In this document: positions 27,021-35,544 of the stretch, piece by piece
Layout of the letters: each line of letters opens with the position of its first letter
Numbering within the stretch: the stretch's first letter is position 1
Assembly: GCF_002844595.1 (NCBI RefSeq)
Contig: NZ_PJNW01000016.1
Location: 242,193 to 306,192 of the forward strand
Reading direction: 5' to 3'
From: Pleomorphomonas diazotrophica
GTDB taxonomy: Bacteria; Pseudomonadota; Alphaproteobacteria; Rhizobiales; Pleomorphomonadaceae
DNA length: 64,000 nt
Program-made: the position numbers and the translations under genes
Notes under the pieces: model-generated
The model's database searches: none
Seen by the model: only the letters and a program-made list of their open reading frames with translations
What the model was told of the DNA's origin: nothing

Positions 27021-28238
27021 TCAGCCGAGCAGCGCCAGCCCCATGCCCCCTGCCGCGGAAAGAGCCACGACCAGCCACGGTGGAGCCTTCCAAACCATCA
27101 AGGCCACAAAACCGGCGAGGGCCAGGGCGAAGTCGCGCAGGTCGGTGATCGCGCTGGTGAAGACTGGAGAATAGAGAGCAGCGCCCAGAATGCCGACGAC
27201 GGCGGCATTGGCGCCCCGCATCAGGGATTGCGCAACAGGCTTGACGCGAAACTGGTCCCAGAAGGGAAGAACTCCAACCAACACAAGAAAGCCGGGAAGG
27301 AAAAGGGACAAGAGGGCCAGCCCTGCCCCCAGGACGCCGTTCGGCTCGGGTCCGAGCACTGCACCGAGATAGGCCGCGAAGGTGAAGAGCGGGCCGGGTA
27401 CGGCCTGGGCAGCGCCATAGCCCGCAAGAAAGGCGTCGGGCGTCACCCAGCCGGTGCGCACCACCTCGGCGTCCAGAAGCGGCAGCACGACATGACCGCC
27501 GCCGAACACCAGAGCACCCGCCCGATAGAAGCGGTCGATGACGGCCAGGGCCTGCGATTGATCGGCGAGAACCGGCAGACCGACCAGCAGAACAAGAAAG
27601 GCAACGATGGCTCCCACAGCGATCCGCCGCGAGATTGCTACACCGACGTGGCCGCCGGTGGGTTTGGCTTCCCCTCTCCCCAAGGCCAGTCCGGCCAGGG
27701 CTCCCAGGCCGATCGCTGCCAGCATGCCGATGCTTCCCGGCGCGGCGGCCAGCAGGGCAACGGCGGCGACCGCGATTGCCGACCGCTCGCGATCCGGGCA
27801 GAGGTTCTTGGCCATGCCCCAGACCGCCTGTGCCACGATGGCGACGGCGACGATCTTGAGACCATGCAGGGCGCCGCCCCCCACGACCCCACCGATCGCC
27901 GGCGCTGCCAGCGCGAAGATCGTCAGGATCAGTGCCGAAGGTAGGGTGAAGGCGACAAACGCCGAGAGGGCGCCCGGCCAACCGGCCCGCATCATGCCCA
28001 GGGCGAAGCCGACCTGACTGGAGGCCGGGCCAGGCAGGAACTGGCAGAGCGCCACGAGGTCGGCGTAGGCATGATCATCGAGCCAGCGCCGGCGGACCAC
28101 CAGCTCTTCCCGGAAGTATCCCAGATGGGCGATGGGGCCGCCGAAGGACGTCAGGCCGAGCTTGAGAAATGCGAGGAAGACCTCGGCTGCGCTCCCGCGT
28201 GGCGTATCCTTCTTGGAATCGGCAACCTGGTCCGCCAT
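27021..28238 (-). CDS. chrA: Chromate transporter ChrA (two-domain CHR family)
   Basis: The 405-residue membrane protein has two homologous CHR halves: LGLTSFGGPIAHLGYFREE and LVALCQFLPGPASSQVGFAL in the first, FGGGHVVLPLLDAEVV and GYGAAQAVPGPLFTFAAYLG in the second. Long ChrA proteins export chromate in proteobacteria, although many homologues have untested substrates. ATG at 28238 starts MADQVADSKKD; the frame extends 63 codons upstream without similarity. It is divergent from the ECF sigma operon, whose sensor resembles heavy-metal sensors, so co-regulation is possible. Confidence 0.9.
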   Translation of the reverse strand: MADQVADSKKDTPRGSAAEVFLAFLKLGLTSFGGPIAHLGYFREELVVRRRWLDDHAYADLVALCQFLPGPASSQVGFALGMMRAGWPGALSAFVAFTLPSALILTIFALAAPAIGGVVGGGALHGLKIVAVAIVAQAVWGMAKNLCPDRERSAIAVAAVALLAAAPGSIGMLAAIGLGALAGLALGRGEAKPTGGHVGVAISRRIAVGAIVAFLVLLVGLPVLADQSQALAVIDRFYRAGALVFGGGHVVLPLLDAEVVRTGWVTPDAFLAGYGAAQAVPGPLFTFAAYLGAVLGPEPNGVLGAGLALLSLFLPGFLVLVGVLPFWDQFRVKPVAQSLMRGANAAVVGILGAALYSPVFTSAITDLRDFALALAGFVALMVWKAPPWLVVALSAAGGMGLALLG

Positions 28239-28410
28239 CCCCCACCGCCCTTTCCCAGTCGTTCGACATAGTGTCATGGCGACGGCGGATGACAAGTGCG
28301 TGACGGAGGGCGTCCGATCCTTTCGGTGCGTTACAAGTCTCAGCAGGTGGAACTCATACGCCAGTCGGCGACGGATAAGTCCTCCAGTCCCGTTAAAGAG
28401 ATAATTCGCA

Positions 28411-28459
28411 GATCCATGAGTTGTCATGGATCGCGAGGGCCTTTCCGGCGTTGGAAAGG
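28411..28459. promoter_or_regulatory. Two consecutive hairpins before the ECF sigma operon
   Basis: GATCCATGA-GTTG-TCATGGATC (28411-28432) is a perfect 9-bp inverted repeat with a 4-base loop. CCTTTCC-GGCGTT-GGAAAGG (28440-28459) is a perfect 7-bp one. Both lie 50-100 bases before the sigma-factor start. They could be operators or mRNA leader structures. Confidence 0.5.
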
Positions 28460-28508
28460 ACAGTCTGGGAGCGGCACAATTTGACCCAACGAGCGAGAAG
28501 CAGGAGCA

Positions 28509-29054
28509 TTGAGCAGCAATGATCCAGACGAGGCGTTGCTTGAGCGCGTCGCTGGCGGCGATGACGGCGCCGTCCGCGATTTGGTCGCGCGCAAACTGCC
28601 GCGTCTACTTGGTCTTGCCGCCCGATTGCTTGGCGACCGCTCCGAAGCCGAGGACGTGGCACAGGAGGCCTTCCTACGCGTCTGGCGTCGAGCCGGCGAG
28701 TGGCGACGTGGGGAGGCGCTGTTCGATACGTGGCTGCACAAGGTGGCACTCAATCTCTGTCTGGACCGCTTGCGCAAACGGCGTGAGATCTACGTCGATC
28801 AACTGCCAGACCGGGCCGACCCGGCGTCTGGCGCAGATGCCGGCATTGCCGCGAACGAGCAACGCGACGCGGTCAAGGCAGCGGTCGATGCCCTTCCTGA
28901 CCGCCAGCGCGAGGCGATCGTGCTGCAATATTATCAAGACCTCAGCAACGTCGAGGCGGCCGCCATCATGGGCATCAGCGTCGAGGCCCTTGAAAGCCTC
29001 CTGGCGCGAGCCCGTCGCAGCTTGCGAGCCAGCCTTGCCGGAGATCGGTCATGA
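28509..29054 (+). CDS. ECF-type RNA polymerase sigma factor
   Basis: A 181-residue sigma factor. Region 2 shows LARKLPRLLGLAARLLGDRSEAEDVAQEAFLRVWRRAGEW (in part), region 4 shows LPDRQREAIVLQYYQDLSNV and EAAAIMGISVEALESLLARA. The frame offers only TTG at 28509 as start (GAGAAG about 10 bases upstream); the overlapping ATG at 28519 is in another frame. Its stop overlaps the next gene's ATG by four bases. The gene order sigma, putative anti-sigma, periplasmic metal-sensor-like protein resembles the CnrH/CnrY/CnrX logic, but the signal is unknown. Confidence 0.9.
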   Translation: MSSNDPDEALLERVAGGDDGAVRDLVARKLPRLLGLAARLLGDRSEAEDVAQEAFLRVWRRAGEWRRGEALFDTWLHKVALNLCLDRLRKRREIYVDQLPDRADPASGADAGIAANEQRDAVKAAVDALPDRQREAIVLQYYQDLSNVEAAAIMGISVEALESLLARARRSLRASLAGDRS

Positions 29055-29473
29055 CACCTGAGAGATTCCGCCAGATCGTCGAAGCCTACGGCGCGACACC
29101 GCAGAGATGGCCAGAAGGCGAGCGAACCGCTGCCGAGGCCTTTGCGAGGACCAATCCCGGAATGCAAGCGATGCTCGCGCGGGAAGCCAGCCTGGACAGC
29201 ATGCTCGGCGCCTATCAAGTTGCGCCGGCGGGAAGCGCCCTGGTTGGGGCTGTGATCGCGTCGGCCCGACGGCGGCGCCCCGGATTGTCGTGGATGGCGA
29301 TCGGCCAAGGCTTTGGCATCGTGGGCGCCGGCCTTGCGGGAGTGATCACCGGCGCGTTCCTGATGACCGCCTACGCGCCTCCGCCTTCATCCTTCGCCGA
29401 GGACGACGATCAACCCATCCTCACGAGCTTCGACGTCGGTGACAGCGCGTATGATCTGGGCGATGACCAATGA
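29051..29473 (+). CDS. Putative anti-sigma factor, single-pass membrane protein
   Basis: A 140-residue protein with an N-terminal cytoplasmic part (MTPERFRQIVEAYGATPQRW), a membrane helix at about 86-110 (GQGFGIVGAGLAGVITGAFL) and an acidic periplasmic tail (EDDDQPILTSFDVGDSAYDL). Its place directly after the ECF sigma gene with a four-base overlap, and before a periplasmic sensor-like gene, suggests that it holds the sigma factor at the membrane. No zinc anti-sigma motif (HxxxCxxC) is present, so the type is unassigned. Confidence 0.7.
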   Translation: MTPERFRQIVEAYGATPQRWPEGERTAAEAFARTNPGMQAMLAREASLDSMLGAYQVAPAGSALVGAVIASARRRRPGLSWMAIGQGFGIVGAGLAGVITGAFLMTAYAPPPSSFAEDDDQPILTSFDVGDSAYDLGDDQ

Positions 29474-29943
29474 GTAGACGCACGATGAAAATAGCCCTCT
29501 CGGTATCGATCGTGCTGAACCTGTTCATTCTGGGCGCAGCAACCGGCGCGTATTTCTGGCAAGGGGCACGTCAGCCGCCCCGGCAGTCGGGACAGGGCTT
29601 CGCGGCGGCTGCCGAGGCGCTGGAGCCGGCCGAGCGGCAAGCTTTTCGACAGGCACTGGCGAAAGCCAGACGTGAGGCGCAACCGGATTCACAAGCCGCG
29701 CGCGATGCGCGCGACACACTTGCCCGCTTGCTGAACGAGCCGGAGCTTGATCGCAAGACGATCGACGCGGCATTGGAAGCCGCCCGCAACGCCGACACCA
29801 AGGTGCGCGCGCACGTGGAGGAAGCCGTCGTCGATTTCGCGGAAAGTCTTGATCCCGCAAGCCGTACCATCCTCATCCAGGGGCTTTCACGGCGCGGGCA
29901 GATCCTGCCGCGCGATCCGGTGCCAGGCGACACAAAAAAATAG
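29470..29943 (+). CDS. Periplasmic heavy-metal-sensor-like protein (CnrX/CpxP type)
   Basis: The 157-residue protein has a membrane anchor at about 7-29 (KIALSVSIVLNLFILGAATG) and a long helical periplasmic domain with EPAERQAFRQALAKARREA and NADTKVRAHVEEAVVDFAES, the pattern of the Spy/CpxP/CnrX superfamily. In CnrX, metal binding by His/Met/Glu releases the anti-sigma factor; here I see few histidines and methionines, so a different signal is possible. It overlaps the anti-sigma gene by four bases. Confidence 0.75.
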   Translation: MSRRTMKIALSVSIVLNLFILGAATGAYFWQGARQPPRQSGQGFAAAAEALEPAERQAFRQALAKARREAQPDSQAARDARDTLARLLNEPELDRKTIDAALEAARNADTKVRAHVEEAVVDFAESLDPASRTILIQGLSRRGQILPRDPVPGDTKK

Positions 29944-30012
29944 CGCGACGCCGCCGACGGATCGGCCGCCACTCTCCGTTCAAAGCACATCCTCAACTCA
30001 ACGGAGATTTGC

Positions 30013-31398
30013 GTGAGCAATCCCTCTGATGGCGCGCGCGCCCATGTCGCACTGAACCGCTTCGGGCTGGGCGCGCGGCTGGGCGAGAGAAACCCCAAAG
30101 ATCCGAGCGGCTGGCTGACCGCCCAGATCAAGGACTATGAACCCGCACCGGCCGCCATGGACGAACTCCCTCCATCGGCCACAATAGTCACGACCTACCG
30201 GGAAAACGGGGCCAAGCTGCGCGCCCTGTCCCCGGTCAAGCGGCTGAAAGTCCGACAAGCGCAGCATCGGCGCGGTCGGGAACTCTACGGGCGCGAAGTC
30301 GAGGCTCGAACGACAGTTGCACTGACCAGCCAGACGCCGTTCGCCGAACGGCTCGTCCATTTCTGGGCCAACCATTTCGCCATTTCGGCGGACATGCCAC
30401 TTGTAACGGCCCTTGCCGGCTCTTTCGAACGCGAGGCCATCCGGCCGCATGTGATGGGTCGCTTCGAGGATATGCTTCTGGCGGTCGAGACCCATCCGGC
30501 CATGCTGCTCTACCTCGATCAGGTGCGCTCAATCGGTCCCAACAGCGACCGCGCCAAGCGTGCCGCGAGACGTGGCGAGTCGAAGAGGCTGGGAATCAAC
30601 GAAAATCTGGCCCGGGAAATCCTGGAGCTCCATACGCTTGGCGTTCGTACAGGATACAGCCAGGCGGACGTGACGGAGCTTGCCTTGGCCATAAGCGGGT
30701 GGTCGATCATGGGGCCGGACGAGACGGTCGAACCAGGGGGTGGCGCGTTCCGATTCAAGCCGCTCTTTCACGAACCAGGTCCAAGGGCGGTTTTGGGAAA
30801 GATCTACAGCCAGGAGGGAATGGATCAGGCCGAGGCTGTGTTGCGCGACATTGCCCATAGCGAGGCGACCGCAACCCATATCGCAACCAAGCTCGCCCGC
30901 CACTTCGTGTCCGACGAACCGCCGCCGAGCCTTCTCGATCGACTACAGTTGGCGTTCTTGAAGTCGGAAGGCCACCTGCCGACGCTCTATCAGGCACTGA
31001 TCGATGCGCCCGAAGCGTGGGACGCATCGCCCCGCAAGTTCAAGACACCTTGGGAATGGACCGTTTCTGCCCTGCGGGCAATCGGAGCCGACCCCAGCAC
31101 GGCGAAGGTGGCGCAAAGGGCAAAGCAGCTCGGCCAGCCGGTATGGCGTCCCCAGTCGCCCGCCGGTTACGACGATTTGGCCGCCAGTTGGGCAGCGCCC
31201 GACGCGCTGATCCGGCGCGTGGAGGTTGCACAGCAGCTCGCCCGCAAGGCCGACCCGACGCTGGACGCACGCGACCTGTCAAAGGCGCTCATTGGCCCTT
31301 CCCTATCGCGGACGACGGCGACCGAGATCGCCCGTGCGGAATCGCCCGCCACGGCGATTGCACTCTTGCTTGTTTCGCCAGAATTTCAAAGGAGATGA
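30013..31398 (+). CDS. DUF1800 family protein
   Basis: The 461-residue protein matches DUF1800, with HVALNRFGLGARLGE near the start, ERLVHFWANHFAISADMPL, NENLAREILELHTLGV and HIATKLARHFVSDEPPP. The family is widespread, nearly always encoded next to a DUF1501 gene, and has no settled function. No signal peptide is visible, in contrast to its DUF1501 partner. GTG 30013 is preceded by GGAG. It lies 69 bases after the sensor gene and seems part of the ECF operon. Confidence 0.9.
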   Translation: MSNPSDGARAHVALNRFGLGARLGERNPKDPSGWLTAQIKDYEPAPAAMDELPPSATIVTTYRENGAKLRALSPVKRLKVRQAQHRRGRELYGREVEARTTVALTSQTPFAERLVHFWANHFAISADMPLVTALAGSFEREAIRPHVMGRFEDMLLAVETHPAMLLYLDQVRSIGPNSDRAKRAARRGESKRLGINENLAREILELHTLGVRTGYSQADVTELALAISGWSIMGPDETVEPGGGAFRFKPLFHEPGPRAVLGKIYSQEGMDQAEAVLRDIAHSEATATHIATKLARHFVSDEPPPSLLDRLQLAFLKSEGHLPTLYQALIDAPEAWDASPRKFKTPWEWTVSALRAIGADPSTAKVAQRAKQLGQPVWRPQSPAGYDDLAASWAAPDALIRRVEVAQQLARKADPTLDARDLSKALIGPSLSRTTATEIARAESPATAIALLLVSPEFQRR

Positions 31399-31404
31399 GG
31401 CGTG

Positions 31405-32547
31405 ATGCATCGTCGTGACTTCCTGCGCAATGCAGCCCTAGGTGCAGGCACACTCTTCTTTGCGCCGCGCATGGCTTTCGCCAACGTCGAGACGGATCGC
31501 CGCTTCGTCTTCATCATCCAACGCGGCGCCGCCGATGGGCTCGATACGGTCATCCCGCACGGCGACCCTTCGCTTGCCAGGTTGCGTGGTTCTCTCGCAA
31601 TCGATCCGAACACCATGCACAAGCTGGATGGCATGTTCGCCTTGCACCCCTCTCTGGGCCGGCTCGCCGATTTCTATCGAAAGAAGCAGTCCCTGTTCGT
31701 CCACGCGATCGCATCGCCCTATCGCGAGCGCTCGCATTTTGACGGTCAGAATGTTCTGGAAAGCGGAGGCGTCGGCCCGTATCAAGTGCGCGACGGCTGG
31801 CTCAACCGCCTCTCCACGCTGCTGCCCAAGAGCCGTGAGGAAGCCATCGCCTTTGCGCCAACCATTCCCCTGGCCTTGCGCGGTGCGGCACCGGTCACCT
31901 CCTATGCGCCCTCGAACCTGCCCGAAGCACCTGACGATCTCCTTGCACGGGTCACTACGCTCTACGATGGCGACGCTGAACTACATCGTCTCTGGAGCAG
32001 GGCTGTCGAAACCCGCGGGATCGCCGAGACGGCGGATGCGCGTCAGGATCCGGCGGCCGTCGGCAAAACCGCCGCCGAGTTCCTCGGGCGAGCCGACGGC
32101 CCACGCATCGCCATGATAGAAACAGCGGGATGGGACACCCACGGCGGTCAGAAACAGCGCCTTGCCAACCAACTGGGTGGGCTCGACAAGATGATCGGTT
32201 CGCTGTGTGACGGCCTCGGCGATGTCTGGGCGAAAACGACGGTGCTGGTGGCGACCGAGTTTGGCCGCACCGCAACGGTCAATGGTACCGATGGGACCGA
32301 CCATGGCACGGCCGCCGCCGCCATGCTGATCGGCGGCGCGGTCCAGGGCGGACGGGTCGTCTCAGACTGGCCCGGGCTCGCACCCGGACAACTCTACGAG
32401 GGACGAGACCTCGCGCCGACCCTCGACCTCGACGCGCTGATTGCCATGGTGGCAGCCGAAAGCCTGGGTCTCGACCCGGAAAAGACGATGCGGACGCTGT
32501 TTCCCAACCGACCGATCAACCGGCAGCTATCCGGCTTGGTCGCCTAG
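31405..32547 (+). CDS. DUF1501 family protein with Tat signal
   Basis: The 380-residue protein starts MHRRDFLRNAALGAGTLFFA, a twin-arginine export signal, and continues with VFIIQRGAADGLDTVIPHGD, ETAGWDTHGGQKQRLANQLG and VATEFGRTATVNGTDGTDHG. DUF1501 proteins have the alkaline-phosphatase/sulfatase superfamily fold and probably act in the periplasm; activity is unknown. A GTG one codon upstream (31402) is an alternative start. Its TAG overlaps the stop codon of the convergent hydrolase gene. Confidence 0.9.
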   Translation: MHRRDFLRNAALGAGTLFFAPRMAFANVETDRRFVFIIQRGAADGLDTVIPHGDPSLARLRGSLAIDPNTMHKLDGMFALHPSLGRLADFYRKKQSLFVHAIASPYRERSHFDGQNVLESGGVGPYQVRDGWLNRLSTLLPKSREEAIAFAPTIPLALRGAAPVTSYAPSNLPEAPDDLLARVTTLYDGDAELHRLWSRAVETRGIAETADARQDPAAVGKTAAEFLGRADGPRIAMIETAGWDTHGGQKQRLANQLGGLDKMIGSLCDGLGDVWAKTTVLVATEFGRTATVNGTDGTDHGTAAAAMLIGGAVQGGRVVSDWPGLAPGQLYEGRDLAPTLDLDALIAMVAAESLGLDPEKTMRTLFPNRPINRQLSGLVA

Positions 32548-33809
32548 GGCATTTGCCGAGTCTCAACGACCGGCATTGCCTCTAGCACGGCATCACACAA
32601 CACCTGGGCACCGGCAATGACCTGATGGGGCTCGACAAACTCGGCCTCGTTGTGGCTGAGACCACCCCGACAGGGGACAAAGATCATCGCCGCCGGACCG
32701 AGGCGTGCCATGAACAGGGCGTCATGGAAGGCGCCGGAGAACATGCGGCGGCTGGGAAAGCCGCGCCGCCGCGCCACACCCTCGACAATCCCAACCAGCC
32801 TTTCGTCGAAGCGGGCCGGCGCCACATCCATGTTGCGGCGCACCGACAACCGGCAACCGCCGCTCGCGGCAATCTCGGCCGCCAGAGCACCAACTTCGGC
32901 TTCCAGCCGGTCGATCTCATCGCCGCTCGGATGACGAAGGTCGATGGAGAAAGTCACTTCGCCGGGAATGACGTTGACGGCGCCGGGGGCAAGGATCAGG
33001 CGGCCGACCGTGAGGCGCGCATCGGCATCGGCCGGCATGACCGTTGCCTGCAACCGGGCGATGACGGCCGCCGCCGCCGCCATGGCGTCGCGGCGGTCGG
33101 CCAGCGGCGTCGTGCCGGCGTGCGCCACCTGTCCTTCGATCGTGACCTCCAGCCAGCGTGTGCCCTGGATGCCCTCGACGACGCCGATCAGCGCGCCCTC
33201 GCGCTCAAGCAGCGGGCCCTGCTCGATATGCAGTTCGATATAGCCGGTAACAGGACGACCAAGCGGACGCTCGACCGCTTCAGGCAGAGCCGCAAACGTC
33301 GCGGCCAACTCATCGGCAAGGCGGATGCCGTTGCCGTCCACCGTGTCTTGCCACCCGCTTGGGAAGGCGCCGGCGGCATAGACCTGCGAACCGAAGGCGC
33401 CAGGCGAGAAGCGGCTGCCCTCCTCGTTGGTCCAGGCCACCAGCTCGACCGGGCCGGCAGTAACGATCCCATGATCTTCCAGCGTTTCCAGCACTTCCAG
33501 CGCCGCCAGCGTGCCGAGCGCGCCATCGAAACGCCCGCCGGTCGGCTGGCTGTCGAGATGGCTGCCGATCAGGAAGGGCGGCCGATCGTTGTCGGCGCCG
33601 GCCCGTCGCAGAAACAGATTGGCGGCCGCATCCTGAAAGACCGAGAAGCCGCGCGCCGCGCCGAGACCGGCCAACAGCGCCCGCGCCGCCCTGTCCTCGG
33701 CACCCAGTGCCGGACGGTTGACGCCGCCGGCCGGCGTGGCGCCGATCGCCGCGAAGGCGTCGAGCCGGGCGAGCAGGCGACCGCCGTCGATCTCGGGACC
33801 GAGCGTCAT
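32544..33809 (-). CDS. M20-family N-carbamoyl-L-amino-acid hydrolase / allantoate amidohydrolase
   Basis: A 421-residue metal-dependent amidohydrolase of the HyuC/AllC type. Metal and substrate motifs are IGSHLDSQPTGGRFDGALG, WTNEEGSRFSPGAFGSQVY, GYIELHIEQGP, EGQVAHAGTTPLADRRDAM and the late GGLSHNEAEFV. It would release carbamoyl or ureido groups from an N-carbamoyl compound. It is the last gene of the minus-strand transport operon, overlapping the BtpA-like gene by four bases (ATGA), which ties its substrate to whatever that operon imports. Its stop overlaps that of the convergent DUF1501 gene. Confidence 0.88.
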   Translation of the reverse strand: MTLGPEIDGGRLLARLDAFAAIGATPAGGVNRPALGAEDRAARALLAGLGAARGFSVFQDAAANLFLRRAGADNDRPPFLIGSHLDSQPTGGRFDGALGTLAALEVLETLEDHGIVTAGPVELVAWTNEEGSRFSPGAFGSQVYAAGAFPSGWQDTVDGNGIRLADELAATFAALPEAVERPLGRPVTGYIELHIEQGPLLEREGALIGVVEGIQGTRWLEVTIEGQVAHAGTTPLADRRDAMAAAAAVIARLQATVMPADADARLTVGRLILAPGAVNVIPGEVTFSIDLRHPSGDEIDRLEAEVGALAAEIAASGGCRLSVRRNMDVAPARFDERLVGIVEGVARRRGFPSRRMFSGAFHDALFMARLGPAAMIFVPCRGGLSHNEAEFVEPHQVIAGAQVLCDAVLEAMPVVETRQMP

Positions 33810-34648
33810 GGGCGCAGCCCGGCCATGAAGGCCTTGACGCGCTCGGGATCGACCATGTTCCACCAGACGCCGTCATGCTTCAGAGCGCTGGCGACGATGA
33901 CGCCGTCGACGATGCCGAGAATGTCTCGGGCATTGTCCGGGGTGACGCCACTGCCGACCAGGGTGGGCAGATGCGACGCTTCCTTGATCAGGCGGATATA
34001 GCCGAGGTCGGCGGCGTGGCCAGTCCGCTGGCCGGTGGCGATCACCGCGTCGGCGTCGAAGAAGGCGAGATCGCGCACCAGTTCCTCGACAGGCCGGTCA
34101 GCGACGATGGCGTGGGCGCCGTGCTTGACGTGGGCGTCGGCGAAGATGCGGACGCCATTCGCCCTGAGGCGGGCACGATAGCGCATGGCGCGCGCCGCCT
34201 CGCCTTCGACGAAGCCTTCATTGGCGATATAGGCGTTGGCCCACTGGTTGACGCGGATGAAGCCGGCGCCTGACGCGCTCGCCACGGCCAGCGCCGGCAG
34301 GGCGGCATTGGCCAGCACGTTGATGCCGATGGGACGGCCGAGTTCGCGGCGGATGCGGTCGGCGACCACCGCCATGTGGGTGGCCGTCTCGGGACCGATG
34401 TCGTCGGGCTTGGAGAACGGGACGTCGCCGTGGTTCTCGACGATGACGCCATCGCAGCCGCCGGCGAGATAGGCCCGCGCGTCGGCGAGGCCGCGCTGAT
34501 AGATGTCCTCGACGGGTTCGCCGTCATGGCGTGGCGCGCCGGGCAATGGCGCCAGATGAACCACGCCGATCACCACCTTGGTCCGGCCGAACAGATGCTG
34601 GAGGGCGTCGCCGGCCGTCTGGCCGACCGGTTTTGCGGCTTCGGTCAT
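33806..34648 (-). CDS. BtpA/SgcQ-family TIM-barrel protein
   Basis: The 280-residue protein has VVIGVVHLAPLPGAPRHDGE, GCDGVIVENHGDVPFSKPDD and DAVIATGQRTGHAADLGYIR, typical of the BtpA/SgcQ family. BtpA is linked to photosystem I assembly in cyanobacteria, whereas bacterial members such as SgcQ lie in sugar operons and are probably enzymes acting on phosphorylated or nucleoside-like substrates. It overlaps both neighbours by four bases. No catalytic role can be stated, but the context points to catabolism of the imported solute. Confidence 0.85.
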   Translation of the reverse strand: MTEAAKPVGQTAGDALQHLFGRTKVVIGVVHLAPLPGAPRHDGEPVEDIYQRGLADARAYLAGGCDGVIVENHGDVPFSKPDDIGPETATHMAVVADRIRRELGRPIGINVLANAALPALAVASASGAGFIRVNQWANAYIANEGFVEGEAARAMRYRARLRANGVRIFADAHVKHGAHAIVADRPVEELVRDLAFFDADAVIATGQRTGHAADLGYIRLIKEASHLPTLVGSGVTPDNARDILGIVDGVIVASALKHDGVWWNMVDPERVKAFMAGLRP

Positions 34649-35541
34649 GAGAGATCCCTCGATATCCCCGTTATCAGGGCATTGATTTCCGTGCGGCTCG
34701 GACAGGCGGCGAGCGTTCCGCGCCGGGTGACGGCGATGGACGCCGCCCGGACACCGACGGTCGTAGCGATGGAGAGCGGGACTCCGCGTGTGAGACAGCC
34801 ACTCAACACCCCAGCGAACACGTCGCCAGCCCCGCTGCTATCGACGGCGGCGACCGCCGGAGCGGCTATGCGTTCTACATCCTTCGCGCCCCGATCGAGG
34901 CAGATGGCGCCGTCGGCACCGAGCGTGACGACCACAGAGGCAGTACCGCCCCGCGACAGCCGGCGGGCCGCCTCGGCCGGATCGGCGCAACCGGCCATCG
35001 CCTCGGCCTCGCCGGCATTGACGATAATGACGTCGGCCTCCGGCACCGGCCCACCATCCAGCGGACTGGGGTTGAGGATGGTGATGGCGCCGCCGTCTTT
35101 CGCCTTTTCGAGGCAAACCCTGGTGACATCCGCGCGAAGGTTGCCCTGCATCAGCAGGTGGTCACCCAGTCCGGGCCAGGAGAGCTGCCCTGTCGGATCG
35201 AAAGCGGTAGCCGAGGCGGCAGCGGTCACGACCACGTTCTCGCCCTCTCGGTTGACCAGAATGGTCGACCGGTCGGTCGGGGTATCGAGCATGACAAGCC
35301 CGTCGAGCGGCAGTTCGGCACCAAGCGCTGCCCGCAGGAACATGGCATCGGCATCATCCCCCAGCGCGGCGCGGAAGACCACCTCGGCGCCGATACGTGA
35401 CGCCGCCACAGCTTGGTTGGCACCCTTGCCGCCGACGCCTCGGGCCGTCGCGACGGCGTTCACCGTCTCGCCGGGCCGCGGCAGCCGCTCGACATAGAAG
35501 GTGTCGTCGACGCAGACGTTGCCGACCACGTGAAGCGCCAT
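34645..35541 (-). CDS. PfkB-family carbohydrate kinase (ribokinase-like)
   Basis: A 298-residue kinase. The N-terminal VGNVCVDDTFYVERLPRPGE and GVGGKGANQAVAASRIGAEV (substrate glycine motif) and the C-terminal VAAVDSSGAGDVFAGVLSG with the catalytic Asp in the GAGD motif are intact. It should phosphorylate a sugar or nucleoside derived from the operon's imported substrate; PfkB specificity cannot be read from sequence. It lies three bases after the glutamine-amidotransferase-like gene and overlaps the BtpA-like gene. Confidence 0.88.
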   Translation of the reverse strand: MALHVVGNVCVDDTFYVERLPRPGETVNAVATARGVGGKGANQAVAASRIGAEVVFRAALGDDADAMFLRAALGAELPLDGLVMLDTPTDRSTILVNREGENVVVTAAASATAFDPTGQLSWPGLGDHLLMQGNLRADVTRVCLEKAKDGGAITILNPSPLDGGPVPEADVIIVNAGEAEAMAGCADPAEAARRLSRGGTASVVVTLGADGAICLDRGAKDVERIAAPAVAAVDSSGAGDVFAGVLSGCLTRGVPLSIATTVGVRAASIAVTRRGTLAACPSRTEINALITGISRDLS

Positions 35542-35544
35542 CGC

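Noticed and set aside
28519..29061. ATG-led frame overlapping the ECF sigma gene
   Set aside because: Only the TTG-led frame encodes sigma regions 2 and 4; the ATG frame has no family resemblance.
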